Assembly (NCBI RefSeq): GCF_014652475.1
Contig: NZ_BMYW01000002.1
Coordinates: 1 to 64,000, forward strand
Direction: 5' to 3'
Origin: Vogesella alkaliphila
GTDB taxonomy: Bacteria > Pseudomonadota > Gammaproteobacteria > Burkholderiales > Chromobacteriaceae
Length of the DNA: 64,000 nt
The position numbers were made by a program, and so were the translations under genes. Of the stretch, positions 1 to 8,418 are shown piece by piece. Numbering within the stretch: the stretch's first letter is position 1; every line of letters starts with the position of its first letter. The notes under the pieces were generated by a model. It did not search any database, was not told the origin of the DNA, and worked only from the letters and a program-made list of their open reading frames with translations.

Positions 1-45
1 CAAGTCGTTGATTTCACAAGTACCCCACCAGCAACAAAAATGAAA

Positions 46-76
46 AAGGTTGGCCGCAACGCTTGCGACCAACCTT
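46..76. repeat. Inverted pair of the dispersed GGTTGGCCGCA repeat; likely sixA terminator
   Basis: AAGGTTGGCCGCAA at 46-59 faces a copy with one changed base at 63-76, giving a hairpin with a three-base loop. It lies directly beyond the sixA stop codon on the minus strand, the position expected of a transcription terminator. The same word recurs through the whole window. Confidence 0.8.
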
Positions 77-106
77 GGGCATGGAAAATAAAGCGTGATG
101 ACCGTA

Positions 107-568
107 TCAATCGATACCCAGCATCGACGGTGTCATCATCGCCTTGAGGCGAATTTGCTCGATACCGTGGCGTTCGCGATGGCTGAGCCACCAGATGGCG
201 CCCTTCTTGACGCTCCACAGCAGCGGCTGTTCGCTCATCAACGTGGCGGCGAGACGGCCGATATAAGGCTGATGCCCGACCAGCACGATGGTCTTGCCGC
301 TGCGCGGCCAGTCGATGGCGCTCAGCACCTGCTCGACCGAGGCGTCCGGGTTCAGTGCCGGCATGACTTCATAGCTCTTGGCAAACAGTGCCGCGGTTTG
401 TTGCGAGCGCAGCGCCTCGGAGGCGAGCAGCGCAAAATCGTCGGGCAGCTGCTTGCGCAGCCATGCTGCCATCGCACTCGCCTGCTTCTGTCCACGCCGG
501 GTCAGCGCGCGCTGCATGTCGTCAGAGCCTTCCTCGGCTTCGGCATGACGCCACAAGATGAGATCCAT
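107..568 (-). CDS. sixA: Phosphohistidine phosphatase SixA
   Basis: This 153-residue protein belongs to the small branch of the histidine phosphatase superfamily that removes phosphate from phosphohistidine, classically on HPt domains of phosphorelay kinases. The catalytic RHAEAE motif is at residues 7-12, the ALTRRGQ segment follows at 21-27, and the second catalytic histidine sits in VGHQ at 97-100. The start at 568 is chosen because the protein then begins immediately before the catalytic strand and AAGGAA lies eight bases upstream; reading further back adds unrelated residues. Cytoplasmic. The next genes upstream on the same strand (lrgAB) have no evident link to it. Confidence 0.88.
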   Translation of the reverse strand: MDLILWRHAEAEEGSDDMQRALTRRGQKQASAMAAWLRKQLPDDFALLASEALRSQQTAALFAKSYEVMPALNPDASVEQVLSAIDWPRSGKTIVLVGHQPYIGRLAATLMSEQPLLWSVKKGAIWWLSHRERHGIEQIRLKAMMTPSMLGID

Positions 569-617
569 ATCGTTCCTTAGTCTTATTGTTTGGCTGCTAC
601 ATGCTGTGCCATGCGTG

Positions 618-1331
618 TTACGACAGCAAGAAATGCACCAATAATGGTGCCACCACCGCCGTGACAAACCCGGTCAGCCCCATCGCCAGACCGGCAAAGG
701 CACCGGCAGTTTCCGAGATCTGGAACACGCGGGCGGTACCGATGCCGTGTGCGGCGATGCCGGTGGCAACCCCCAGCACCACGTCATCGTTCATCCGCAA
801 CAGTGCCAGCAGCGGCCTGGCCAGCACCGCGCCGATGATGCCGGTCACGATGACAAAGGCGGCGGCCAGGGTGGGAATGCCGCCGATGGCCTCGGCCACA
901 CCGATCGCGATCGGCGTGGTGGCCGAGCGCGGTGCCAGGCTGAGCACGATCTGCGGCGGCAAGTCGAAGGCGACGGCAATCAGTACCGCGCTGGCCACGC
1001 CGGCGACACTGCCGACCACGATGCTGCACAGGATGGCGAAGGCGCTGCGCTTGAGGCGCGCCAGATTGTTGTATAGCGGTATCGCCAGCGCGACGGTGAC
1101 CGGCCCGAGCAGGAACTGGATAAAACCGGCGCCGCGGAAGTACTCATCGAAACTCAGCCCCAGCGCCAGCAGGCTGACGATCAGCAGCCCGGCGCCGACC
1201 AGGACCGTATTGGCCAGCGGATGACCGTGATAGCGGCGGCTGATGCTCAGTGCGACGCGGTAGGCCAGCAGCGTCAGGAAGATGCCGGTCAGCGGCGACT
1301 GGTGCAGCCATTCATGGAGTGTCGGCGTCAT
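618..1331 (-). CDS. lrgB: LrgB/CidB family membrane protein
   Basis: A 237-residue integral membrane protein of the LrgB family, the larger partner of LrgA/CidA. These pairs are known as holin/antiholin-like modulators of murein hydrolase activity and, in some bacteria, as pyruvate or glycolate-related transporters. The sequence is almost entirely hydrophobic helices and contains the family stretch LAPRSATTPIAIGVAEAIGG near the middle. The start at 1331 overlaps the lrgA stop by four bases (ATGA), which implies translational coupling and decides the start. No LytR-type regulator is next to the pair, so control cannot be read from here. Confidence 0.88.
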   Translation of the reverse strand: MTPTLHEWLHQSPLTGIFLTLLAYRVALSISRRYHGHPLANTVLVGAGLLIVSLLALGLSFDEYFRGAGFIQFLLGPVTVALAIPLYNNLARLKRSAFAILCSIVVGSVAGVASAVLIAVAFDLPPQIVLSLAPRSATTPIAIGVAEAIGGIPTLAAAFVIVTGIIGAVLARPLLALLRMNDDVVLGVATGIAAHGIGTARVFQISETAGAFAGLAMGLTGFVTAVVAPLLVHFLLS

Positions 1332-1687
1332 GGTCTGGCCTTTCTGCCTTGTTGACGGCGCAGCAGCAGTGTCAGCGTCAGCGCGCTGATCAGCAGCGTC
1401 GCCAGTGTCGACAGCAAGAGCACCGCCGCCATCGCCAGCGGTCGCTCGGCCAGCAGCGGCCAGAAGGCGAGGATGCCGGCACCGGCGGGAATGAACAGCA
1501 GCGACATGTGCGTCATCAGCCGCGGCACGTTGTGGCGCAGCGTGTCGGGAATGCCCTTGCGCACGCACAGCGTCAGGAACAGGAACAGCATGCCGAGCAC
1601 GGCACCGGGGATGGGCCAGCCGAGGCTGCGCGCCAGCAACTCGCCGGCAAACTGGTAGCCCAGCAGCCACAGGAAGGTTTCGATCAT
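1328..1687 (-). CDS. lrgA: CidA/LrgA family holin-like protein
   Basis: A protein of about 119 residues with four predicted membrane helices and the family signature SLGWPIPGAVLGMLFLFL near the N-terminus. It is the small partner of the downstream lrgB, with which it overlaps by four bases. I choose the ATG at 1687, which has GCGAG six bases upstream; a TTG two codons earlier (1693) is an alternative start. Members modulate murein hydrolase export or act in overflow-metabolite transport; which applies here is unknown. A single copy of the dispersed repeat lies just upstream at 1710-1722, between this gene and the divergent ubiC. Confidence 0.85.
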   Translation of the reverse strand: MIETFLWLLGYQFAGELLARSLGWPIPGAVLGMLFLFLTLCVRKGIPDTLRHNVPRLMTHMSLLFIPAGAGILAFWPLLAERPLAMAAVLLLSTLATLLISALTLTLLLRRQQGRKARP

Positions 1688-1709
1688 CGACAACTCGCAG
1701 GATGGTCAC

Positions 1710-1722
1710 AAGGTTGGCCGCA
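1710..1722 (+). repeat. Single copy of the dispersed repeat
   Basis: AAGGTTGGCCGCA occurs alone in the 70-base divergent gap between lrgA and ubiC, so here it cannot be a 3'-end terminator for either gene. This argues that the word has a role beyond termination. Confidence 0.85.
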
Positions 1723-1757
1723 CGCGACAGCGGCGGGACAGGACGGGTTTTGGCATA

Positions 1758-2297
1758 ATGCGCCGCATGACGCCTTTTTCTGACTGGTCGGCCCGGTTGC
1801 CGCCAACTTCACCGCTGCTGGCAGAGTGCATCACCGTCAGCGGCTCACTCACCAACTACCTGATGGCAACCGGCCACGACTTCGCCGTCAGCGTACTGCA
1901 GCAAGGCAACGACGCGATTCATGCCGACGAAACCGCCCTGTTCGAGCTTACCCCAGATAGCCAATTGCATGCCAGGCACGTGAGCCTGTCCCTGGCCGGC
2001 AAACCGGTGGTGGTGGCGCGCAGCGTGTGCCTGCCGGCGTGCCCGGTGTGGCGGCCGATACTGGAGCGTGGCAGCCGTTCGCTGGGGCTGACGCTGTTCG
2101 GCGGCCTGCCGCAACTGCAGCGCGGCGAGCTGAGCTTTGCCGAGCTGCGCGCCGGACACCCGCTGTTTGCACTGGCGCAGGCACACGATCCCCATGGCAG
2201 CAGCCGCTACCTGGCCCGCCGCTGCCGCTTCGAGCTGGACGGGCAAGGCCTGCTGGTTTGTGAAATCTTCTTGCCGGAACTGGAGCAATTGCTGTGA
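1758..2297 (+). CDS. ubiC: Chorismate lyase UbiC
   Basis: Chorismate lyase removes pyruvate from chorismate to give 4-hydroxybenzoate, the first committed step of ubiquinone synthesis. The 179-residue length fits the family. The C-terminal segment, with [10 protein letters not shown] followed by [11 protein letters not shown], matches the conserved end of UbiC. Two starts are possible, ATG at 1758 or 1767 (MTPFSDW); neither has a strong ribosome binding site. The stop codon abuts the start of ubiA, the next pathway enzyme, so the two are an operon. Cytoplasmic. Confidence 0.88.
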   Translation: MRRMTPFSDWSARLPPTSPLLAECITVSGSLTNYLMATGHDFAVSVLQQGNDAIHADETALFELTPDSQLHARHVSLSLAGKPVVVARSVCLPACPVWRPILERGSRSLGLTLFGGLPQLQRGELSFAELRAGHPLFALAQAHDPHGSSRYLARRCRFELDGQGLLVCEIFLPELEQLL

Positions 2298-3169
2298 TGA
2301 GCATGGACTTTATCAAGGAGCGGCTGACGGTCTACGGCCAGCTGATGCGTATCGACAAGCCTATCGGCACCCTGCTGCTGCTGTGGCCGACGCTGTGGGC
2401 GCTGTGGATCGCCTCCGCCGGCCAGCCGGACTGGCGGCTGCTGCTGATCTTCAGCCTCGGTACCTTTTTGATGCGCTCCGCCGGCTGCGTGATCAACGAC
2501 TTCGCCGACCGCCACATCGACATGCACGTGGCGCGCACCAAACAGCGGCCGTTCGCCCGCGGCGCGGTGAGCGGCAAGGAAGCGCTGCTGCTGGCCGCAT
2601 TGCTCGCCCTGCTCAGCCTGCTGCTGATCCTGCCGCTGAACCGGCTAACCCTGCTGCTGTCGCTGCCGGCAGTGTTCCTCGCCGCCAGCTACCCGTTCAC
2701 CAAGCGTTTCTTCCCGCTGCCGCAGGCCTATCTCGGCCTGGCCTTCGGTTTCGGCATCCCGATGGCGTTTGCCGCGGTGACTGGCGACGTGCCGCTGCTG
2801 GCCTGGCTGCTGTTCCTGGCCAAGGCGCTGTGGACCATCGGCTACGACACCGCCTACGCGATGACCGACAAGCCGGACGATCTGAAGATCGGCATCAAGA
2901 CCTCGGCGATCACCTTCGGCGATCACGACGTGCTCGCGGTGATGCTGTGCCACGCCGCCTTCATCGCGCTGATGACCGGCATCGGCCACAGCCTCGACCT
3001 CGGCTGGCCCTACTACCTGTCGCTGCTGCTGTCGGTACTGCTGATCGGGCGCCAGTACCTGGACATCCGCCACCGCGACCGCGCACTGTGCTTCAAGGCC
3101 TTTCTCGACAACAACCGCGTCGGCGCGGTGATCTTTGCCGGGCTGGTGCTGGCTTACGCCCTGCGCTGA
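2297..3169 (+). CDS. ubiA: 4-hydroxybenzoate octaprenyltransferase UbiA
   Basis: Membrane prenyltransferase that attaches the polyprenyl tail to 4-hydroxybenzoate made by UbiC. It has the two Asp-rich magnesium-diphosphate sites of the family: [12 protein letters not shown] in the first third and DKPDDLKIG in the middle, with about eight hydrophobic helices between and after them. The preferred ATG at 2297 overlaps the ubiC stop by one base (TGATG); a GTG at 2294 and an ATG at 2303 are alternatives. A strong intrinsic terminator follows, so ubiCA is a two-gene unit. Confidence 0.93.
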   Translation: MSMDFIKERLTVYGQLMRIDKPIGTLLLLWPTLWALWIASAGQPDWRLLLIFSLGTFLMRSAGCVINDFADRHIDMHVARTKQRPFARGAVSGKEALLLAALLALLSLLLILPLNRLTLLLSLPAVFLAASYPFTKRFFPLPQAYLGLAFGFGIPMAFAAVTGDVPLLAWLLFLAKALWTIGYDTAYAMTDKPDDLKIGIKTSAITFGDHDVLAVMLCHAAFIALMTGIGHSLDLGWPYYLSLLLSVLLIGRQYLDIRHRDRALCFKAFLDNNRVGAVIFAGLVLAYALR

Positions 3170-3189
3170 AGCGACACCCCGCCACACGC

Positions 3190-3223
3190 AAAGCGGGCAG
3201 CCGGTGGCTGCCCGCTTTGTTTT
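3190..3223 (+). terminator. Intrinsic terminator after ubiA
   Basis: A 13-base stem (AAAGCGGGCAGCC against its complement at 3206-3218) with a three-base loop is followed by a T-rich tail (TTTGTTTT). Confidence 0.85.
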
Positions 3224-3336
3224 GTCGCCGCGCCGGCGGGGTCATCCAGATTTATCTGTCGTGATTTGTAGTCTAAGTTGAAACAGGTAGCTGCCTGCCG
3301 GCAGACAACAGATCTTCCCCTCGAAGGAGACGCACC

Positions 3337-3675
3337 ATGATCAACGGGATCTATCACGTCACGGTATCCACCAGCGACGGCCAGCACAGCGATGGCCAGT
3401 GGGTGATCGACAACCATTCGCTGCAGGGCACCGATGCCACCTCGCGCTATCAGGGGCGATTCCATCTTTCCGGCCAGCACGTGGCGATGCAGATGAACGT
3501 GTCACGCCACAAGGAAGCCGAGCGCACGCTGTTCGGCCCGGCCATGCAATACCTGCTGTCGCTGAACGGCCACTTCATGAGCGACAGCAACGCCTTCAAC
3601 CTGTCCGGCCCGGTGGTGCAGGAGCCGGCGCTGATCGCCACCGTCAGCGGCCACTGGCTGAAGGCGCTGGACTGA
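3337..3675 (+). CDS. Small protein, possibly GrlR-like
   Basis: A 112-residue soluble protein with a good ribosome binding site (GAAGGAGA) before its ATG. The opening [16 protein letters not shown], the [14 protein letters not shown] turn and the repeating beta-strand pattern resemble the lipocalin-like fold of the GrlR family, but the match is by eye and weak. There is no signal peptide or membrane helix. Its last 32 bases overlap the 3' end of the convergent ABC ATPase gene. Function not known. Confidence 0.6.
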   Translation: MINGIYHVTVSTSDGQHSDGQWVIDNHSLQGTDATSRYQGRFHLSGQHVAMQMNVSRHKEAERTLFGPAMQYLLSLNGHFMSDSNAFNLSGPVVQEPALIATVSGHWLKALD

Positions 3676-4363
3676 GCAATCCGTCCGGCTGCAGTCGTCC
3701 GTCCAGCAGCCGTATCTGGCGCGGACAACCATCGGCCAGCCGCTGGTCGTGGGTGACGATCAGGAAGGTGGTGCCATCCTCGCGATTGAGTTCATGCAGC
3801 AGCGCAAACACCTCGTCCGCCGTCTGGGTGTCGAGGTTGCCGGTCGGTTCGTCGGCCAGCACCAGCCGCGGGCGGTTCATCAGCGCCCGCACGATGGCGA
3901 CGCGCTGCTGCTGCCCGCCCGACAGCTGCACCGGCCGCTTGGCGGCGTGATCGGCCAGTCCGACGCGCTGCAACAGCATCGCGGCGCGCTGCCGGTCCTG
4001 CGGCGTGACCCGCCCCTGGCCGGCGAACAGCGGCATCATCACGTTTTCCAGCGCCGAGAATGCCGGCAGCAGATGGTGAAACTGGAACACGAAACCCAGA
4101 TAGCGATTGCGCAAGGCGGTGCGCGCCGCGTCGTCGAGGCCGGCGGTGGCGGTGCCGGCAATGTGCAGCTCGCCGGCCGTCGGCGTCTCCAGCAAGCCCA
4201 TGATGTTGAGCAGCGTCGACTTGCCGGAGCCAGACGGCCCCAGCAGCGCGGCGAACTCGCCTTCCACCAGCTGCAGCTCGATGCCGTGCAGCACCTCGAC
4301 CAGCGGCGACTTGCCGCCGCCGTAGCTTTTCTTCACCCCTTCCAGCGTCATGATCTCAGCCAC
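3644..4363 (-). CDS. ABC exporter ATPase, MacB/LolD type
   Basis: A 239-residue ATPase of the LolD/MacB/FtsE class. Walker [10 protein letters not shown] is at residues 42-50, the signature LSGGQQQR at 147-154, and Walker [10 protein letters not shown] at 167-175, so all nucleotide-binding motifs are intact. Its start overlaps the end of the FtsX-type permease gene by eight bases, and a membrane fusion protein precedes that, so it powers a periplasm-spanning MacAB/DevBCA-like exporter. It is not LolD itself, since LolC/LolE-type lipoprotein-release partners are absent. The substrate cannot be told from sequence. Confidence 0.85.
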   Translation of the reverse strand: MAEIMTLEGVKKSYGGGKSPLVEVLHGIELQLVEGEFAALLGPSGSGKSTLLNIMGLLETPTAGELHIAGTATAGLDDAARTALRNRYLGFVFQFHHLLPAFSALENVMMPLFAGQGRVTPQDRQRAAMLLQRVGLADHAAKRPVQLSGGQQQRVAIVRALMNRPRLVLADEPTGNLDTQTADEVFALLHELNREDGTTFLIVTHDQRLADGCPRQIRLLDGRLQPDGLLSPAPSASGR

Positions 4364-5570
4364 GGATCGCCACCACCGGGTCCAGCCTGGCGGCGCGCAG
4401 CGCCGGCAGCAGCGCCGCCAGCACGCCGACCAGGGTCGCGATCAGCGCGGTGGTGACGAACAGCTCGCCGTCGAGCGCCACCGGAAACAGCGGGCTGCCG
4501 TCCTCAGTCTTCGCCATCCGGCTGATGCCCTCCGCCATCACGGCACCCAGCAGCGAGCCGAACAGCGAACCGAACAGGCCGACCAGGCCGCCCTGCAGCA
4601 GGAACACCGCCAGGATGCGCGACGCCGGCGTGCCCATCGCACGCAGGATGCCGATCTCGCGCTGGCGCTGCACCACCGACACCACCAGCACGCTGGCGAT
4701 GCCCAGCGCCACGGCAAAGGTGACGAACACGCGGATCATCAGGCTGGAGGCGGTCTGGCTTTTCAGCGCCGTCACCAGCTGGCCGTTGCTGGACTGCCAG
4801 CTGTCCGCGGTCAGGCCGGTGACGAGCGCAAGGTTGGCCGCAAGGCTTTCCGCCTCGAACAGGCGCTCGCTCTTGACGTAGATTTCGGTGACGTCGCGCT
4901 GGAAGCCGAGCAGGTTCTGCGCCTCGCGCAGCGGCAACAGCACCCAGCGCTTGTTGAGGTCCTTGAGGCCGAAGTCGAGCACCGCCCCCACCGTCACACT
5001 CTGGCTGCCGCCGGTCGCGGTCTGCACGCGCAGGCGTCCGCCCGGCTGTAGGCCCAGGTCCGCCGCCAGCTCCTTGCCGATCAGCGCGGTGCCGGTCGGC
5101 AGCAGCAGGCGCCCGGCTTGCAGCTTGTTGTCCAGCCGCACCACCTGCTGATAGTCCTCCAGCTCGACCCCCATCAGCACGACCGACTTGCGCACGCCGC
5201 CCTGCTGCGCGACCCCGGGGCCGCTGGCCATCGCCGCCACCGCGCTGACATTGGGCATGCCGCGCACCCGCGCCACGATGCCGCCCCAGTTGGCGATGGT
5301 GTTCTCGCGCTGCGTGCGCTTGGCGATGTCGGCCAGCTTGACGCTGCCTGGCACCGTCAGCGGCGCCTGGTTGACGATGTCGGCCGGGCGCAGCACCACG
5401 TGCGCCTGCGTCGACAGGGTGCGCTCGATGATGTTGGCCTGCAGGCCGCTGACGATGGCGGTGATGTAGACGATGACACCGACGCCGATGCTGACCCCGG
5501 CCAGGATCAGAGCGGTCTGGAAGCGGCCCTCGCGCAGCAGCCGCCACGCCACCATCCACACGAAGTTCAT
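4356..5570 (-). CDS. ABC transporter permease, FtsX/MacB type
   Basis: A 404-residue permease with an N-terminal membrane helix, a large periplasmic domain (about residues 50-270) and three C-terminal helices, the FtsX-like architecture of MacB and DevC permeases. FVTFAVALGIASVLVVSVVQ and ILRAMGTPASRILAVFLLQG are typical of the C-terminal FtsX domain. It overlaps the preceding fusion-protein gene by four bases and the following ATPase gene by eight, a tight operon. One exact copy of the dispersed repeat lies inside the gene at 4830-4843 and encodes LAANL. Confidence 0.85.
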   Translation of the reverse strand: MNFVWMVAWRLLREGRFQTALILAGVSIGVGVIVYITAIVSGLQANIIERTLSTQAHVVLRPADIVNQAPLTVPGSVKLADIAKRTQRENTIANWGGIVARVRGMPNVSAVAAMASGPGVAQQGGVRKSVVLMGVELEDYQQVVRLDNKLQAGRLLLPTGTALIGKELAADLGLQPGGRLRVQTATGGSQSVTVGAVLDFGLKDLNKRWVLLPLREAQNLLGFQRDVTEIYVKSERLFEAESLAANLALVTGLTADSWQSSNGQLVTALKSQTASSLMIRVFVTFAVALGIASVLVVSVVQRQREIGILRAMGTPASRILAVFLLQGGLVGLFGSLFGSLLGAVMAEGISRMAKTEDGSPLFPVALDGELFVTTALIATLVGVLAALLPALRAARLDPVVAIRG

Positions 5571-6613
5571 GGCCCCGCCTCCACGATGCGCACGCGGCTG
5601 CCGGGCGCCAGCAAGGGGAAGGGCGAGACCACCGCCATGCCGGCGCGCAGCCCCCGCAGGATCTGCACCTTGCCGTCCACCACCGCGCTGGCCTGCACCG
5701 GATGCAGCTGCAGGCGGCCGTGCTGCACCAGCGCCACCTGGCCGCGCTTCACCGCCTCGGCCGGCAGCAGCAGCACCTGGCGCAAGCGTGCGGTCTCGAT
5801 CTCCGCCGACACCGTCATGCCCGGCAGCAGGAAGCCGCCGTCCTCGCCCAGCAACACCTCCACCTCCAAGGTGCCACGGTCGTTATCCACCTGCGCCGCG
5901 ATGCGGCCAACCTTGCCGGCCACCCGCCGCGTCGGGAAGGCGTCGGCCGCGATCAGCGCCGGCTGACCGCTGGCCAGTTGCGCCAGCTGGCGTTCGTCGA
6001 CATCCAGCAGCACGTGCTTCGGGCCGGCGGCGGCAAAGCTGAGTCTGGCGCTGCCGGCGGTGAGCAGGTCGCCGACCTCCACCTCGCGCGCCAGCAGCAC
6101 GCCGTCGGCCGGAGCACGGATCTGCGCCTGCGCCAGCCGTGCCTGGTACTGCGCCAGCTGCGCCTGCAGCTGCGCCACCCGCAAGCGCGCCTGGTCGCGG
6201 CTGCGCTGCTGGCCATCCAGCGCCGCCTGGCTGACGAAGCCCTGGCGGAACAGCGCCAGCTGGCGCTGCAGCTGGCGCTCGGCGTCGGCCTGCTGCTGGC
6301 CGGCATCCTCCAGCTGGGCGCGGGTCTGCTGCAACTGCGCCAGCAGCTCTTCCGGTTCCAGCTGCAGCAGCACGGTGCCGGCGGTCACCGTCTGGCCCTT
6401 GGCCACCGGCGTCGCCACCACCCGGCCGCCGATAGTGGCGCCGAGCCGGCTCTGGCGGCTGGCCTCGACGCGGCCGCTGGTGACCACCGTGCGCACCACG
6501 TCCTGCGCGGCCAGCGTCACCACCGTCACCGCCGCCGGCCGCCACCACCAGTAGCCGGCGGCCAGCAGCGGCAACAGCAAAAACAGGGACAGCAGGATTT
6601 TGCGGCGCGTCAT
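5567..6613 (-). CDS. Membrane fusion protein (HlyD/MacA family)
   Basis: A 348-residue periplasmic adaptor. The start at 6613 gives a short basic N-terminus and one hydrophobic anchor (residues about 5-23). A lipoyl-like domain surrounds a Gln/Ala-rich coiled-coil hairpin at about residues 95-170, followed by the beta-barrel segment. It is the first gene of the exporter operon and would couple the permease to an outer-membrane channel such as TolC; no channel gene is nearby. The dispersed repeat occurs inside the gene at 5902-5914, read as KVGR. The divergent neighbour is the DUF2322 gene 76 bases away. Confidence 0.85.
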   Translation of the reverse strand: MTRRKILLSLFLLLPLLAAGYWWWRPAAVTVVTLAAQDVVRTVVTSGRVEASRQSRLGATIGGRVVATPVAKGQTVTAGTVLLQLEPEELLAQLQQTRAQLEDAGQQQADAERQLQRQLALFRQGFVSQAALDGQQRSRDQARLRVAQLQAQLAQYQARLAQAQIRAPADGVLLAREVEVGDLLTAGSARLSFAAAGPKHVLLDVDERQLAQLASGQPALIAADAFPTRRVAGKVGRIAAQVDNDRGTLEVEVLLGEDGGFLLPGMTVSAEIETARLRQVLLLPAEAVKRGQVALVQHGRLQLHPVQASAVVDGKVQILRGLRAGMAVVSPFPLLAPGSRVRIVEAGP

Positions 6614-6689
6614 GTCGGGTAAACTCGGGGGGATAAGAAGGGTCTGATTCCATTCTACGAAACATCTTGCCCACGGAGCTTTGATCATC

Positions 6690-7022
6690 ATGAAATTTGC
6701 CGACATTCTCGCCACCCTGCCCGCCATCGACGGCATTGCCGCGCTGATGCTGCTGGATGCCGCCGGCGAACCGCTGCAACGCCTCGACAACAAGCCGGGC
6801 ACCGCCGGCTCGGTGCGCGTCTACCACGCGCTGGTCAAACGCTTCGGCCACATCGACAAGGCGGCGGCGCGCGAAGGCCTGGCGCTGTACGCCGAACACA
6901 CCGACGACGCCCGCGCCCACCCCGGCAAGCATCCCAATATCGACCGCCTGCTGGCGATTGCCGAACAGGACGCGCCCGGCCTGCGCGTGCGCATCGTGCT
7001 GGACGACAGCACCGAGGCCTGA
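6690..7022 (+). CDS. DUF2322 family protein
   Basis: A 110-residue acidic cytoplasmic protein matching the DUF2322 pattern: IDGIAALMLLDAAGE near the start, NKPGTAGSVRVYHAL in the middle, and REGLALYAEHT plus HPGKHPNID toward the end. The family is conserved in beta-proteobacteria but has no known function. I use the ATG at 6690; a TTG three codons upstream is closer to GGAG than is usual. It is followed by a bidirectional intrinsic terminator. Confidence 0.75.
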   Translation: MKFADILATLPAIDGIAALMLLDAAGEPLQRLDNKPGTAGSVRVYHALVKRFGHIDKAAAREGLALYAEHTDDARAHPGKHPNIDRLLAIAEQDAPGLRVRIVLDDSTEA

Positions 7023-7036
7023 TCCGTACGGCCGCA

Positions 7037-7066
7037 AAAAAACCCGCCAGCACTGGCGGGTTTTTT
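7037..7066. terminator. Bidirectional intrinsic terminator
   Basis: AAAAAACCCGCCAG and its exact complement at 7053-7066 flank a two-base loop, giving T-runs on both strands. It serves the DUF2322 gene and can also stop transcription arriving from uraA. Confidence 0.9.
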
Positions 7067-7073
7067 CATGACA

Positions 7074-7102
7074 ACGCGCGGCGGCACTCCCCCGCCGCGC
7101 GT
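7074..7102. other. GC-rich hairpin downstream of uraA
   Basis: An 11-base perfect stem (7074-7084 with 7092-7102) lies between the uraA stop and the terminator at 7037-7066. It has no T-run of its own; it may protect the 3' end of the uraA message. Confidence 0.6.
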
Positions 7103-7133
7103 CATGCGCCAGGGTTGCTACACGAACCGATCT

Positions 7134-8378
7134 CTACACATCCTGGCCTTCGACGATGCCGTCGTGGCTGGCGGCCTGCTGCGGCAGGATCAGGTTCAGC
7201 ACGATGGCCAGCACCGAGCACAGGCCGACGCCGACCAGCTCGAAGCTGCCGAACTTCAGTGCCAGCCCGCCGATGCCGGAGGTCAGCACCACCGAGATGA
7301 TCACCAGATTGCGCGGCTCCATCAGGTCGACCTTGGCCTCGATCAGCGTCTTCAGGCCGATGGAGGCGATGGTGCCGAACAGCAGCACCATGATGCCGCC
7401 CATCACCGGCATCGGGATGGACTGCAGCAGCGCGTTGAACTTGCCGAAGAAGGCCATCGCGATCGCGAACAGCGCCGCCCACGTCATCACCACCGGGTTG
7501 AAGTTGCGGGTGATCATCACCGCGCCGGTCACCTCGGCGTAAGTCGTCACCGGCGGCCCGCCGATGGCACCGGCGATGCACACGCCCAGGCCATCGCCGG
7601 CCAGGGTGCGGTGCAGGCCCGGGGTCTTGGTGTAGTCCTTGCCGGTCACGCCGCCGATCGCCATCACGCCGCCGATGTGCTCGATCGACGGGGCGATCGC
7701 CACCGGCAGCATGAACAACGCCGCCGCCCAGTTCACCTCCATGCTACCGAAGGTCGGCACCACGAACCACGGCGCGTTGGCCAGCTTGTCGAAATCCACC
7801 ACGCCGATGAAGGCGGCCACGACGTAGCCAACGGTGACGCCGGCCAGGATCGGCACCAGCTTGAACATGCCGCGCGCAAAGATCGACACCACGATGGTGG
7901 TGGCCAGCGATACCGCCGCCAGCAGCAGCGAGGTCTCGTACGGCATCACCTGGTTGCCGCCGGCACGGCCCATCGCCATGTTCGACGCGGCGTTGGCCAC
8001 CGAGAGGCCGATGATCATGATCACCGGCCCGGTCACCACCGGCGGCAGCAGGCGATTGACCATCGCCATGCCGCGCCAGCGCACGATGGCGGCGAACACG
8101 AAGTACATGAAACCGGCGCAGAACAGGCCGAACATGGTGGCGCCCTGCCCCCAGGTCTGCATCGAGTAGATGATGGGACCGATGAAGGCGAACGAGGAGC
8201 CGAGGAAGATCGGCACCTGGCGGCCGGTACACAGCTGGAACACCAGCGTGCCGACACCGGCGCCGAGCAGCGCCATCGCCGGATTGAGGCCGGTCAAGAG
8301 CGGCACCAGCACCAGCGCGCCGAAAGCGACGAACAGGATCTGGGCACCAGACACCGCCGTCTTCAGTTGTTGAAACAT
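7134..8378 (-). CDS. uraA: Uracil permease UraA (NCS2 family)
   Basis: A 414-residue nucleobase:cation symporter of the NCS2 family with about 14 membrane helices. FGALVLVPLLTGLNPAMALL in helix 1 and the substrate-binding segment PSIEHIGGVMAIGG are characteristic of uracil permeases. The start at 8378 is preceded by AAGGAAA. It is the last gene of a minus-strand group upp - unknown gene - uraA, so uptake of uracil is paired with its conversion to UMP. The start chosen excludes 25 residues of unrelated sequence upstream. Confidence 0.9.
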   Translation of the reverse strand: MFQQLKTAVSGAQILFVAFGALVLVPLLTGLNPAMALLGAGVGTLVFQLCTGRQVPIFLGSSFAFIGPIIYSMQTWGQGATMFGLFCAGFMYFVFAAIVRWRGMAMVNRLLPPVVTGPVIMIIGLSVANAASNMAMGRAGGNQVMPYETSLLLAAVSLATTIVVSIFARGMFKLVPILAGVTVGYVVAAFIGVVDFDKLANAPWFVVPTFGSMEVNWAAALFMLPVAIAPSIEHIGGVMAIGGVTGKDYTKTPGLHRTLAGDGLGVCIAGAIGGPPVTTYAEVTGAVMITRNFNPVVMTWAALFAIAMAFFGKFNALLQSIPMPVMGGIMVLLFGTIASIGLKTLIEAKVDLMEPRNLVIISVVLTSGIGGLALKFGSFELVGVGLCSVLAIVLNLILPQQAASHDGIVEGQDV

Positions 8379-8418
8379 GCTGTGTTTCCTTATTGTTGTT
8401 GAAATCGTGCGCCGCGCC

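Noticed and set aside
618-1709. A single 363-residue reading of the lrgA-lrgB region
   Set aside because: Its first third is the wrong frame of lrgA; the family starts of LrgA and LrgB and the ATGA overlap show two genes.
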